This document shows, in pieces, positions 32,432-44,103 of a stretch of DNA of 64,000 nt. The first letter of the stretch is position 1. Each line of letters opens with the position of its first letter. Position numbers and translations under genes: made by a program. Source of the DNA: Bryum argenteum (taxonomy: Eukaryota > Streptophyta > Bryopsida > Bryales > Bryaceae); assembly GCA_037043015.1 (NCBI GenBank), contig CM073321.1, positions 15,249,001 to 15,313,000 on the forward strand. The letters run 5' to 3'. The notes under the pieces are model-generated. The model saw nothing but the letters and a program-made list of their open reading frames with translations. It ran no database searches and was not told where the DNA came from.

Positions 32432-35316
32432 ATGGATTTCTCTTCAGAGGATGACACGTTTGTCGATGCACCTATGAATCCTGGTTTACTTGCTACTCAA
32501 GTTGTTCCTCCACGACTGACGGGACGGGAAGGATCACAAAATGCTTGATTCCGATGGACTCAGATTCGCTGAGGGTTTACTTCGAAACCTACGATCTGGT
32601 GCTGTACCTGATTGTAATGGCCTGCTTGGTGATTCTCGAGTTGTGGTGCAAGTTTCAACTCTGTTTGTTGAGGTCGAGGATCCAGACGACTGGATATACT
32701 CCTTTAAGTCGTGGCCCATCCAACAAGTGCTCCTAGACGGAATTAGTCTTTTTGACCATAGTCAGCAAGATGTTTACAACAGATGGGTTCGGGAACGTAG
32801 TCGGCGGCAGGGGTCATCTCGAACTCGATCGTATGATAATTCTTCAAGGAATGAGTCTACTCCAGTCTCGCGCAAAGCACAGTTCCTGATGACAGCGGAG
32901 TCAATCAATGCGGTCGCATGTAATACCTGCTGTAGGCACAACTGTGTTCAACTATACCCAAGGGAGAAGATTAAGGTTCTCAGGTGTCGCATGTACGACA
33001 AGAAAACTGTGCAGTTCAAAAATCACGTCAAACTCGATGTACATAGGGAGTTCCACAGAAATGTTGAAAGGCGAAATGTAGTCACTCTAGAGGGTATTGA
33101 TGTTTGTCAAATTGCGTGGATGAAAATCATGAGCGTGAGCAACGGTACGTTCTATCGCAACGCCCAGAATGCAGCTGATGGTCATGAGGCTCAGTTACAC
33201 GGCAACACGGGCTTGCGAAAGCCTAGGAGGCATACGATTGTTGCGTCTGCAGTCTTAGGGGCAATACTTGATAGACATGTCGATCACATGCCTCACAAGT
33301 CCCGGAGCCTTCCATCAGGGGAGAAGGTCGTTGCCAAGGTACTTCCTTCAAGTTTTAAGTGGAAGGACCAAATTCCTCTTCTTGATCATCACATTGAAGA
33401 GTGTGGACTCCCGCCGGTGTCAATTTCAAACCTTAATAAGATTCGCCGCCTCAGCTATCCAGAATATTATGCCAAGAGATCGGGGGACAATTTCGCGCGT
33501 TGTTCCAAGTGTGATGAGTTACAATCATTGATGAAACTCACTCTTCCCGGGACACAATCATCTCTTATATGGTCGAGGAAGTTGAATGTGCACTTAGATT
33601 CCGCATATGCGCACAGGGACTTATACTATCTCAACCGCTTCAGGTCAAAGGAGTCGCCTCAAGATGTTTTGACCATTATGCATGACAAGATGGACCACTC
33701 TAAGACAACATCACCTGCCTTGTCTCACAAGGTGAAGAACTTAGACGGACTCATGAAGTTACCTCTTGCAGTTACGGGAATTCTTGCTCATGGTCATGTA
33801 GACCAGCGATACGCTCATTTTGGACTAGATGTTTACTCACATGATGCCACTTATACTGTTGGCTCGTTTGAAAAACTTCTTAGGGATCTGGAAGCTGCAC
33901 CTAAATCCTCATCTAGACAGCTCTTTACAGAGCCCTCATCGCATCCACTGTATACTGCTCTTTTACGAGGTTCAGAGGTGTGTATGGATCCATTAGGCCC
34001 GATTCCTGACACCCTAGTTCCTGCAAAGCCTTTGCCTCCAATTTTGAATGTCCAAATGGATAATGCTGTGAGTGATAACAAAAATAGATTCGTCTTCAGT
34101 TTTTGGTCTCTTTTGGTAGCAAAACGAGTATTCCGAGAGATATATGTAAATTTTATGCTCGTCGGTCACACGCATGATGACGTAGATGCGTTATTTGGGC
34201 GTTGGAGCATGGCCTTGCGAAAGGAGGATTATCCTACCATTCCTCTTCTCATGAAATCATTTATGAGGATTGAGAAAATACCTGTTATTCCACACCTTGT
34301 TCAAGAGGTTCCGGACTTCAAGAAATTTATCGAAGAGTGGATGTTAGTCGGCGATGAAGCATTGGTGGGGCATACGAAAGCGCATCAATTTAAGTTTTAC
34401 ATGGATCCAAGTGGATGCCCCGTAATGAAGTACAAGATTTTCTGTTACGACGAGGAATGGCTTCCTAGAGGTGATCATGCTGGTATTAAATTGTGGAAGG
34501 AGGATTCTGAAGGCAGATCATTATGGCCACGTGGTGACCCGGATGCAATGCGTCCAAATGAGATGCGTCATTTGCCTGAGGTGGTGAAAGGGATTCCTGG
34601 CTTTGTCGATCATTGGGAACGATTATCACGTGAGTCAATTGAATCGCGGAGATTGTACGAGCCTCTCTCATATTACTGGAGCGGCGTTAAAGATGCCCTT
34701 TGTATACCCATGGATGTACTTGCATCGTCGCAAAATGGGATTCCGTCAAGTTCGGAGGAACCATTACCGTTACAACATGGTTTTTGGCCGTTAACTCGAC
34801 TTGCACATGCTATGGAAGATGAGTTTACTTTAGAAGGGAATGTGCGCGAAGAGTACCAAGACGATGATCATTTTGTTGGCCAGAGACGTGATCGTCCTGC
34901 TCCTTCATTTCGAGTTGGGCGTAACCTTTATAAGGGTTATTTTGTTGCACTACGTCCATGCGGCACCGATGGCCGGCCCTTCTGGCTCGGGCGAGCAATG
35001 TCTGATCCAAATTCCAACCCAGACTTACCCAATACAGTCGACATCCAGTTCTTCCGTCCAATGTCACGCTCCAAAGAAATCCTGAAGTATTACACAGATT
35101 GAGATAAAAATAGAAAGCTTTGTTGGACTGTTGAGAAAGGTGTAGATGTATCTTCGCAACCTATAGATGCTATTTTCACTGCTTGGAAATCAAGAATTAC
35201 GCATTCTAACGAAGAAAGCAGTGAAGGTATAGATGCTATTATTACTATACCCAAGAAGCAGGTTGAAATCATCAAGGCATCTTTGCGGGAGCTTGCTTCA
35301 TCTTTGCTGGAGTAGT
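32432..35316 (+). pseudogene. Putative transposase, DUF7869-like (inner copy, broken)
   Basis: It starts at ATG 32432 after a TCGCAG acceptor (MDFSSEDDTFVDAPMNPG) and matches the outer protein through most of its length, including MHDKMDHSK, VQMDNAVSDNKN and VGHTHDDVDALF. A net +1 change at about 32520-32540 shifts the frame; an internal ATG at 32541 reopens an 853-codon frame. At 35100-35102 TGA replaces the TGG (Trp) of the outer copy in YYTDW. The last 70 codons remain readable to TAG at 35314. It is unlikely to make full-length protein. Confidence 0.8.
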
Positions 35317-35373
35317 CTTCTAGTATATAGTATTTATCATTGAAGTAGTTTTGTTATTACTTAAACTTGGTAT

Positions 35374-35428
<55 letters not shown>

Positions 35429-35777
35429 TCTTCAATATTTAGTGTATACGGTATTTGATTTTTGTACTATTTACTATCCATATTGAATATATGTATTTTG
35501 TTTAAGAAGATTGATTAAGTTGACTCAATCATTATTATCAATTGAAAGAAGACTATCCTTTGGTGGTATTTTATCTTTACATTTATCGTATCAAATTTAC
35601 GTATGGTTGAAATGTTTATGAGATAAACGTACTTTCTAAGATTCAAAGGGTCCCATATCATCTCCAAATATAATGGAAATTAGTAAATTCAAAGTACATA
35701 TGCCTACGGTGAAACCCCTCTAAATGTTGATTTTCGCTTCATCCATTGTCTTGTTTTAATTTGGGAGATAAAAATGT
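35317..35777. other. Subterminal region of inner element with a TA microsatellite
   Basis: It contains a long (TA)n tract at about 35376-35443 that is absent from the outer copy. The rest is collinear with 9390-9812. No gene. Confidence 0.7.
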
Positions 35778-35801
35778 TCCAAATATAACGAATATGGGGT
35801 T
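35778..35801 (-). repeat. Terminal inverted repeat, inner element, transposase end
   Basis: Read on minus from 35801: AACCCCATATTCGTTATATT then TGGAA. It is followed by the same subterminal sequence as at 9390 (for example GGGGTTTCACCGTAGGC). Confidence 0.9.
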
Positions 35802-36800
35802 TTGTCATCGCTTTTCCCTTAAACGCCCAAGCAAGCCCGAGGGGCATGATTCCAACGAAATCTTCCCTGTAGCTCTCATTGTACTCAACATTTCACTTAT
35901 ATTTTGATGTCAAACTGGTCACCTTCTTCTGATGCATTCAAAAAGTGAAATTTCACAATTCAAATCACAATTTGAATGAATGATTTTGTGCTTTGTAAGT
36001 ATTGTGGTAGGTAGGTTGGGGTTGTATTTAACCTTGTAGGAGGTTGCAAGCTCATCATTGATTGGTCTATTCATGATGCCCAAGTTCAAAAAGTGCACTA
36101 TTCATGATGCCCAAGTCCAAAAGATGCTGTGATCCAATTCTGGGCTGCCCGTTTTAGACCCACGGGCTTTTAAGGGTTAAATCTTTTATTACTTTACTCA
36201 ATGTGACTGGAGTACAATAAGAATATTTCCGTATTTAAAAACTTTTGCTTTATACTTCCGGTTATATTTATTGATCCTATCAAACTATTTTTTGTACTTG
36301 TAAATATTGCTTCTTGAAGGATAGTACATACTTTAGAAGAAGAAGAAATTAATACATGTAGGATAATATGTGGTACAAATATAGTATATTTGTTGTACTC
36401 TAGTAACCAAAGTATTACACAACAATTAGAAAGAGAAGAGCCTAGTATAGAAGTATTTATACTCTAAAATGGTTTTTCATGCATATCATTTGTAGGGGAT
36501 AAAAACCTAACACCTTAAAACTTTGTTTACAAAGAATATGGTATAATTTACTTTCTAAATTTTGTGTTTTAAAGTAAGAAATTAGAGTACTTCAGGGTAC
36601 TAAACTTACTCACAATTTAGTCAAAAACTTGCATTGAAAACCTAGACATTTACTTAGTCAAAACTTGGCCAAAAACTTGGACCAAAATATTTATAGTCAA
36701 ATCTTTGTCAAAACGTAGTCAAGACTTAGTGAAAAAATTAGTGTGAAAATTAGTTAAAAAGTTATAAAATTTGCAATATTGATTTTTTAAATAAATTTTT
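35802..36800. other. AT-rich non-coding core of outer element, right part
   Basis: It resumes after the second TTGT copy. No gene is seen. The region 36560-36790 has repeated AACTTAGTCAAAA-like words and runs into the CATG hairpin. Confidence 0.6.
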
Positions 36801-36803
36801 TTG

Positions 36804-36905
36804 CCATGCCCATGATCATGTGCATGGGCATGGTCATGTACATGGCCATGTATGTACACATGACCATGTACATGACCATGCCCATGCACATGATCATGGG
36901 CATGG
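36804..36905. repeat. CATG hairpin with 35-bp arms (outer copy)
   Basis: Arms 36804-36838 and 36871-36905 are exact reverse complements and identical in sequence to the inner arms apart from the outermost base. The centre differs slightly (contains GTATGTACAC). Confidence 0.95.
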
Positions 36906-38525
36906 AAATGCGACTCATGATGGTGTCAAGAGGTCCCACCACAGCCGCCATTTCCTCTCATTTTCCTGTGTTGCAGCTCATTTCCTATCTCGTTGGTTTT
37001 TCGCGCTCTCGTGAGTTTGTCGTTTTCTCCTTCGCATTTGGGCATTTGGCGCGCGATTCTGCATTACTGTGCGTGCCGGCGTCCGGTTGTTTAGTTCTGT
37101 TTGCTAAGGTTTTTTAGTGCGTAGGGTTTCGAGGTGGAGAAATAATCAGCTGTACCTTGGAGATTAGTATTTTCAGGGTTTCGGGTTTGCGGAGTCGGAG
37201 CAGAGCGGAGCAGTTGTGTGGGCGAGCGGAGCGGAGCGGCTGTGTGGGCGAGCGGAGCGAAGCGGCTGACTCTGTGTGGGCGAGCGGAGCGGCTTGTTGG
37301 CGAGCGGAGCGGAGCGGCTGTGTCGGCGACAAATTGTGCGCGACTGTGCGCAACTGTGTGAGCGACTGTGGGCCAGCGACTGTGTGAGCGACTGTGCGCG
37401 ACTGTGGGTGAGCGGCTGTGTGGCAAGCGTAGTGGGTCGGCGGACTACTGCGTTCTTGATATTTTTTCAAACACTTTTCTCGCGTGAGTGCGTTGGCGGA
37501 GTGCGTCGGGGAGTGCGTCGGTGGAGTGCAGCGGCGGGGAAATTTTTTTTTCAACTTTTTTTTGTGGAGGTCGGCGCAGCGCTGCGTGGGAGTGCAGCGA
37601 CTGAGTGAAGCAAGGGTTTGAAGCGGGGGAGTGCAGTGGAGCGGCATAATTTGTAATTTGGGGTCGGCATAATTTCAGGTATGAAACACGTTTAGGGTTT
37701 AGATTTCAGATTGTGACTTAATTTTGAATTGTTAATTTGCGACCTACCTCGGCAGTGAAGTATTTGAGCAAGTGCTCCGATTAGATTTTAGTGATTGAAT
37801 TGTAATCAATTCTGCAATTCGAGTTTGAATTTGAGGGATACGAGCATTTAATTGATATCAAGTAGTGAATTTTAGGGAGGACTTGGGCGGCGTGGGGTGA
37901 GCGGTTTCTGAAGAGGAAGGTTGAGTGAAGGTGAGACATTCGGCTTTGTAACTATCAATTCGTCAAGACTTGTCATGGTGCTTTGTAAATTGTATTGAGT
38001 TGCTTCTTGATTTTCAGCATTGCTTGTCATGTTTTTTTTGTACCTTACAATTGAAATTTCAATCTTCATTTCGTTTATGAATGTGCCTTTAGAACTTGAT
38101 GTTTGTTATAAAGAATAGCAATTGCTTTTGAAGATGCATTGCTGATGAATCTCGTACATCCTTGATTTTCAGTCTTAGTTTTACGACAGTCAAGCATCTT
38201 GTGTTGGATTGAGTCGTCTCGGAATGGAGAAACCAGGCTTTGTCTTTGAATTAATCTTGCATTCAACTGTGTATACAACTCCCCATGCCATTCATTGAAT
38301 CTCCAACCGATAACTCACAACAAGTGCTCAGTAGGAAACATACTACTTCACATATCTCTCCAATATCTCTCATACACCTCAAATGACCAATCACATTCTT
38401 GTGCAGGTCAAGCCCAAGTAAAGTGCATCAAACAAGTCCATTGCGAGCACAGAAGCCAAATGGCAGACATGTAGAGCTCTAGAATTTGGATAAAATTACT
38501 AGTTCCACAACAAATACGTGGGTCC
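36906..38525 (+). promoter_or_regulatory. GC-rich promoter/leader region of the outer ParB/methylase-like gene
   Basis: 36940-37650 is GC-rich and includes a degenerate repeat of GAGCGGAGCGGCTGTGTGGGC-type words (37195-37420). A donor-like TTTCAG|GTATGA lies at 37679. 37680-38525 is ordinary intron-like DNA with no gene. Long frames on both strands here are compositional. Confidence 0.4.
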
Positions 38526-38528
38526 CCT

Positions 38529-39475
38529 CTACAGTTTAGCTCGAGTCGAGCTAAACTGCAACTAGAATAATTTTATAACTCCATACTAGTGCCTACAGTT
38601 TAGCTCGAGTCGAGCTAAACTATAGTTGACACCACCCGTAGTCTTTACAGTTTAGCTCGACTCGAGCTAAACTGTCGAAGTTACACTCAGGGCAACCTAC
38701 AGTTCAGCTCGAGTCGAGCTAAACTGCTGCCAAAATTAATAACAAATTTTGAAAATATAGAGAATCAAAAACATTTCCCAAACATATTCAAAAACTGCAA
38801 AGAAACAGCCACGATTTACTACAGTTTAGCTCGACTCGAGCTAAACTGCTTCTAAAATAATAAGGTTATTCCGAAATAAAACACATACTGACGTCTACAA
38901 GTTAGCTCGACTCGAGCTAAACTGTAAGGGTTGCGTTTAGGTCAGACCTGCAGTTTAGCTTGACTCGAGCTAAACTATAAAGAATGCGTTAAGGTGAAAC
39001 CTGCAGTTTAGCTCGACTCGAGCTAAACTGCTAGTGTGCGTTAGGTTACATGTGCAGTTTAGCTCGACTCGAGCTAAACTGTTAGTGTGCGTTAGATGTG
39101 CAGTTTAGCTCGACTCGAGCTAAACTGTTAGTGTGCGTTAGGTTAGATGTGCAGTTTAGCTCGACTCGAGCTAAACTGTTAGTGTGCGTTAGATGTGCAG
39201 TTTAGCTCGACTCGAGCTAAACTGTTAGTGTGCGTTAGATGTGCAGTTTAGCTCGTCTCGAGCTAAACTGTTAGTGTGCGTTAGGTTAGATGTGCAGTTT
39301 AGCTTGACTCGAGCTAAACTGTCAGTGTGCGTTAGATGTGCAATTTAGCTCGACTCGAGCTAAACCGTTAGTGTGCGTTAGGTTAGATCTGCAGTTTAGC
39401 TCGATTCGAGCTAAACTGTTAGTGTGCGTTAGGTCAGATGTGCAGTTTAGCTCGACTCGAGCTAAACTGTGGCTT
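38529..39475. repeat. About 17 palindromes in intron 1 of the outer gene, part in tandem higher-order units
   Basis: From about 39030 to 39470 the palindrome is part of a tandem unit of 46-52 bp (palindrome plus TTAGTGTGCGTTAG and an optional GTTAGA), repeated about nine times. Copies left of 39000 are spaced irregularly. The inner copy has only eight palindromes in this intron, so the array has expanded locally. Confidence 0.9.
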
Positions 39476-39601
39476 GGATGGCAAGCAGCCTTCTAGCCTC
39501 TAGGGGCAGTTAATATCGACTCACGCTATACTGCAAGTGTACTAGGAAATGAATAACCTAAGCTGTCTTGACCTCAAATAACACATTCTTAAATTTCGCA
39601 G

Positions 39602-41027
39602 TAAGGAGAAGGTACGAGTCCACGAGCTGCTACAACACTTCTTCAAACTAAGGCCGTTGGACGGTGACGAAGACGATGGAGACGACACGAAGCAGTTGGA
39701 CTGTTGGGAATTCAAGGACCCAACAAAAGTACTATCGTGGTCCGCAAGATGGATACCATACACAGCATTCCTCACCCTTGTTGAAACATACGAAGGAGAT
39801 GTACAAGACCCCATAAGCGTTGATATCGACTCCAAGCTCACGGATTTCGACCACGAAACAGAGAAGGAAGTCATAGCTACGTTAACAACTTTCAAGGGGA
39901 AGGACAAGGAGTGCGCTTACAACTACACCGTACTCATCGATATCAAGCAGACTCGTTTTGACTTGGGGCAGTTAGTCGAGAGTTTAGAGGCGTCCAGTTT
40001 CGATGAAATTAAAACCACATTGAAATAGGATATGCTTACAAAAGCATGGGAAACGAAACAGGGGGGAGATCTCAAGGCCAAGCAGCTCGCGATCAAATTG
40101 CGATCCGTAGTCTCCGCTCTAACACACGCTGACATAATGGCGAAGACTCTCCACATGAAAGGAAAAGCTCCAATGGAGGGATCTGGGCTCACTGCAACGG
40201 GGAGCGGCGTACAGAGCAGGGCCCCATCACGAACGCAACGTGCTTCAAGGCCTGCTCCTACAACGACCACTACTTCTAACTCGCCAGTAAAGATGAGAGA
40301 AGCTCCGGTGAAGAAGTTCGCCGAGGCGAAGAAGAAGAAAAGCATGCTCATCCCTGAAGAGGATGCTTTTACGGCCATGAATGAGGTCATAGATTCCATT
40401 CCGAAGAATGTGAATACCATTGAGGAAATCGAGAATGTGAACCTCATTTATCAGAAGTTCTTCACAGACTGTCAGGATTGTTTCGTCCTTACTAAACCTG
40501 ACACGAAGATGGAGATCGCCACAATGAGGATGATCGAGTCCCCTCCGCAATGGACAATCCGGGCGTTCGAGAAGAAGGGCAAGACGGACCTGATGAATTT
40601 TCCCATCAATATGCCTGACAGGTCGCAGAAGCAAACGCTCTGTGTAATGCCAAAATTGGATGTGAAGCCGAACGGCCTGGAAGATATGCAGGACTGCGAG
40701 TTTTGGATAATCAACGGCGAACACAGTGTTGCAGCCTCAAAGCAAATGCTGGAGTCTAAAGTCCCAGAAACAATTCGCAAGGACTTTCGGGTGTGGTCTG
40801 CTTTCGTAGTCTGGACAAAGGATGAAGCCAAGCTGCGCAAAATATCGGCGTTCTATAACAGAGTAAACCATTTCACTCCGTTCAAGCCGACATGGGCATC
40901 GAACATCCTTGCCGCCCGCACGGTGTAGATAAACTACGGCCGCCCGGCAAACAGACATGCAGCAGCTGGAGTTGCGGACAAACGAGTGTAGACAAAGCGA
41001 GTTGCGACACAATTCGCAAATTTTGAC
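39602..41027 (+). pseudogene. Exon 2 of ParB/methylase-like gene (outer copy, three stops)
   Basis: Collinear with the inner exon (1426 versus 1432 nt), from KEKVRVHELLQHFFK to NFD at a GAC|GTAAGT donor. The ParB-like box reads FWIINGEHSVAASKQM. TAG stops: 40026-40028 (inner has CAG), 40926-40928 (inner has TGG) and 40989-40991 (inner has CAG). The stops differ in position from those of the inner copy, so the ancestor was open throughout. Confidence 0.65.
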
Positions 41028-41089
41028 GTAAGTATAACCTCATGTTTCTTTGTACCTCTACCTTCTTAAGTTGCAAATAATTTCCCGCG

Positions 41090-41220
41090 GCAGTTCAGCT
41101 CAAGTCGAGCTAAACAGTCATTGCAGTTTAGCTCCACTCGAGCTAAACTACACTGACAGTTTAGCTCGACTCGAGCTAAACTGCAGTTACAGTTTAGCTC
41201 GACTCGAGCTAGACTGTCGC
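41090..41220. repeat. Four palindromes in intron 2 of the outer gene
   Basis: Copies near 41092, 41125, 41157 and 41189, about 32 bp apart. Confidence 0.9.
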
Positions 41221-41354
41221 TGCTACATCATGAACCCCAAAACTTCTGTATACAACTGTTATTCAATGTCGTATGCGCGCTTGAGCTCGACTTGTTCTAA
41301 TGTGATCACGCTCTTATACTCTGAAATCTTACACTCTGCTTCTGTTGCATTGCT

Positions 41355-42704
41355 TAGATTTGTTGAATCTATTCGCCAAAGGTTCGCCATAATTGATGTT
41401 ACCAAGGCCCAGGTAGAGGTGAAGAACAAGGTTTTAGCCCTCACGAATGAGCTAAAGATCATCACCTTTCCTGATGATCTCTGGTATCTATGGGAAGAGT
41501 TGATTGGAAGTGTTGCGCAGGGGACCCTTATTGACCCCTACTCCTTGAGGAAGCTGTGTGATAAACCAGGGTTCAAGCCAGACAACGACCAAACCTTGTC
41601 GAGGGAATTTTTCAAGAACCTCGGTAACCTTTCAGAATCGGACCATAGGAAACTCTGTACACATATGCTCAATAAGTCAGGTCCGTCACGAAAACTGGAA
41701 TACTTGAAGGTTACCCTTAAACAACCAGCAACCCTACTTGAAGATTGCTACTCCGTCAAGGAGTACGTTGAACGGTTGAAGCGGAAGGCGACCGCCCAGC
41801 TTCAGATCCATATGATCCGACCAGAACTAGGAATCTTCAAGAACAACGAGTTTGACGTAGATGCCTGGAAGAAGTTTAAGAAGGAATACCACGTCACCAA
41901 GGCCTCGAAGCGCGCACTGTTGGAATGGAGTATCCCGGATAAATATTATGCGGATCAAAGGCAAACCCAGCACATGAATACCAGGTGCGAGGACCTCTCT
42001 CCCTACGCAAAGAGGTTCTTCGAGGTGTTCCTAGAGAAGCGCAAGAAGTTCATAGGCCCTATTGGTAGTCTAATATTTTGTACCTTCCAGCGCAAAACAC
42101 CACAGAGGCTTGAAGATTGGCATGAGAACACATGGCCAAAAGTTGCTCCAGAGATGAACCTCGGAATTATCGACTTTAGATTGGTTCCAGGTAGTGGTGG
42201 TACCTCCGATTCCTCGCCTGACACCCATTCTTCGAAATGTTCATGGCCATCTTATCATCGCAAAACAAGCCAGCTCTCACGGATGTACCATGCTGGTTAT
42301 TTATTTGCGGGGATGACAGTGATTACGCGCAAGTTGAGGCGTTTGCGAGAAATCCTGCCTACTTCTCAGGTTCGAATTACAAGCTGATCCCATCAATGTA
42401 CTTCCCATCTCCGCACGAACGAATCACTGGATTCAACGCGGAAGCGAAGCAAGCTTCGAAGCCCGTGCGTCTTCTCTTTATGATCAGGGAGAACGTGAAA
42501 CTCGCGGGGATGCCACAGACCGAGTATCGCACTCCAAAGCATGCGCTTCATGAAAAGCCGCGGAAGTACAAGGAGTCTCGGTATCACATGTACCCGATCG
42601 AGTTGAGGATGGACTCTTATTTACAGATCATCAAGCTTTTTTGACAGGAGCAGGAGAACATTTTTCTTGTCTATGCCGGCGGAAAATCAGTTTGCGCAAG
42701 CGTG
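41355..42704 (+). pseudogene. Exon 3 of ParB/methylase-like gene (outer copy)
   Basis: It matches the inner exon (FVESIRQRFAIIDVTKAQVE to GGKSVCASV). Breaks: a 1-nt deletion near 42218 (GACCACCC became GACACCC) and a TGA at 42642 where the inner copy has TGC. The DFRLVPGSG and VYAGGKS segments are kept. The acceptor AG of the inner copy corresponds to TT here, so splicing may also fail. The donor GTG|GTAAGT is intact. Confidence 0.65.
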
Positions 42705-42719
42705 GTAAGTCTTCCTAAA

Positions 42720-42982
42720 CTCTAGCTTGAGTCTAGGTAAACTGTCGTACTCAACCTGCGCTCATAGGATTTTCTACAGTTTAGCTCGAGTCGAGCTAAA
42801 CTGTCGTACCCTTGCAGAACCCAAGGGGTCTCCTACAGTTTAGCTCGACTCGAGCTAAACTGTCATAACCACGTGGACCTTACAAAGTCCCTAACAGTTT
42901 AGCTCGACTCGAGCTAAACTGTCATACCTTATTGACCTCAATTGGTCCCTTACAGTTTAGCTCGACTCGAGCTAAACTGCCA
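42720..42982. repeat. Five palindromes in intron 3 of the outer gene
   Basis: One degenerate (42723) and four good copies near 42777, 42835, 42893 and 42951, at a regular 58-bp spacing. Confidence 0.9.
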
Positions 42983-43053
42983 TGCTTATTTTGCAAATTT
43001 GACCGCTCTAGCTTCACACCAAGTCCGCTATCTAAGTTGATTGTTTTTTGTAG

Positions 43054-43877
43054 ATGTTGTCCCTCGATGCCTACTCCATATTCGACGCCAAAGACAAGGA
43101 GGACATCGACCAGGCGTACGAGGAAGGCCTAACACTTGATCTAACTGACTTCTCCGTAAACGGTTATTTCGTCGACAAAGACGAGTTTCCAGAGGTCGGA
43201 GGCATGCTCTTAAAGGGCAAGCGCAAAGCTGTAGCGTCCTTAGATGACGAGGCCCTAGACAATGATGCCGACCTCCCCGACCACGAGGATTTTGGGTCAA
43301 GCGGAAGAATACTTCAAGATGAAGGCAACACTTACAGCCTTGGTTCCGTAGGAGATGACTCCGCTCCAGGCGAAGAACAAGACATGGAGTTGGACACGAC
43401 CCCTCGGACACCGCAGGAGTCGCGTACCGCTCCTGGGCGAGGAGGCGGGAGGGGGAGTGCAAAACGGAAACGTAATCCCCTGTCGAGGGAATCACCCTCA
43501 AGTAGGTTCAAGGCCGAGGAGAGTGCCGAATTGGCAGCACTTCAGCGCAAGATTGAGGAGGAGACGGCACACCGGAGGAAATTGGAAGAGCTCCTTGCAC
43601 AGCAGCAAATTAAGCAGCGGGAACGCGAAAAGAGGGAACAGGAACGCCATGACAGGATGATGGAGATGATGGAGAGTTTTACTGCCGGCCACGCATTAAC
43701 TTCGGTGAAGACAAGGGCACCACTGCTACCCATGCTGATCCTACTTCCCTGCAACCACTCCCGTCCCTGCCGCCTCCAACTACCGAGACTCCCGCGACTA
43801 CGCCTTCCTCTCCTATGCCTGAAATACGACCTGTGGGGGACGCGGAAGAAGAAACTACAGGTCCTCCTTCAACTTAG
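43054..43877 (+). pseudogene. Exon 4 of ParB/methylase-like gene (outer copy)
   Basis: It begins MLSLDAYSIFDAKDKEDIDQ after TTTTTGTAG and keeps the acidic, Gly/Arg and coiled-coil parts. An indel near 43705-43730 shifts the frame; the original frame resumes as SPMPEIRPVGDAEEETTG to TAG at 43875. A possible donor (CTACAG|GTCCTC) near the end parallels one in the inner copy. Confidence 0.6.
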
Positions 43878-43989
43878 AATCTGGATCGAGTGTATAGTAT
43901 TTAAGCTGTAAATGCCGGAAAACACATGTACATGTGAAATTTTGTATCAAACAGACATTTTTTTGTAGTTAATACAGGCTTTTACTATT

Positions 43990-44022
43990 TTGCAGTTTAG
44001 CTCGACTCGAGCTAAACTGTTG
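43990..44022. repeat. Single palindrome before the outer phosphatase-like exon
   Basis: A perfect copy with an ACT centre, at the place equivalent to 21030-21075. Confidence 0.9.
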
Positions 44023-44103
44023 CCCTTTTTCCTATCTGCTTCCATATTCTATTTCCTCCATCTTATTGTTTCCTGATTCCATGAATTTGTATTGCACTGC
44101 CAG

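Larger units (their letters stand above)
16974..35801. mobile_element. Inner, nested copy of the same giant transposon (18.8 kb, inverted)
   Basis: It starts AACCCCATATTCG at 16974 and ends CGAATATGGGGTT at 35801, flanked on both sides by TTGT (16970-16973 and 35802-35805). Its left end matches the right end of the outer element and its right end matches the outer left end, so it lies in opposite orientation. Gene order from left: small basic gene, FCP1-like, methylase-like/ParB-like gene (all minus), CATG hairpin, AT-rich DNA, promoter, palindromes, transposase-like gene (plus). It interrupts only non-coding AT-rich DNA of the outer element. Confidence 0.9.

Noticed and set aside
31858-32457. 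Open frames encoding repeated ARLELN and SSSRAKL motifs (also 22037-22261 and 41050-41230)
   Set aside because: They are translations of the palindrome and occur on both strands; no conservation of frame between copies.
9366-35801. Alternative pairing of ends (9366 with 35801, 16974 with 47856)
   Set aside because: Those pairs have the same end type on both sides and flanks GGTA/TTGT and TTGT/GGTA that do not match; only the nested pairing gives matching duplications.
39030-39470. CRISPR-like array of regularly spaced repeats
   Set aside because: The spacers are copies of each other (TTAGTGTGCGTTAG...), the repeat is an interrupted palindrome also found in introns, and the setting is a plant nuclear transposon without cas genes.
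40026-40991. UAG recoding (read as Gln) in element genes
   Set aside because: TAG also stands for TGG (Trp) at 40926 and 46349, and TGA and frameshifts occur too; simple decay explains all of it.
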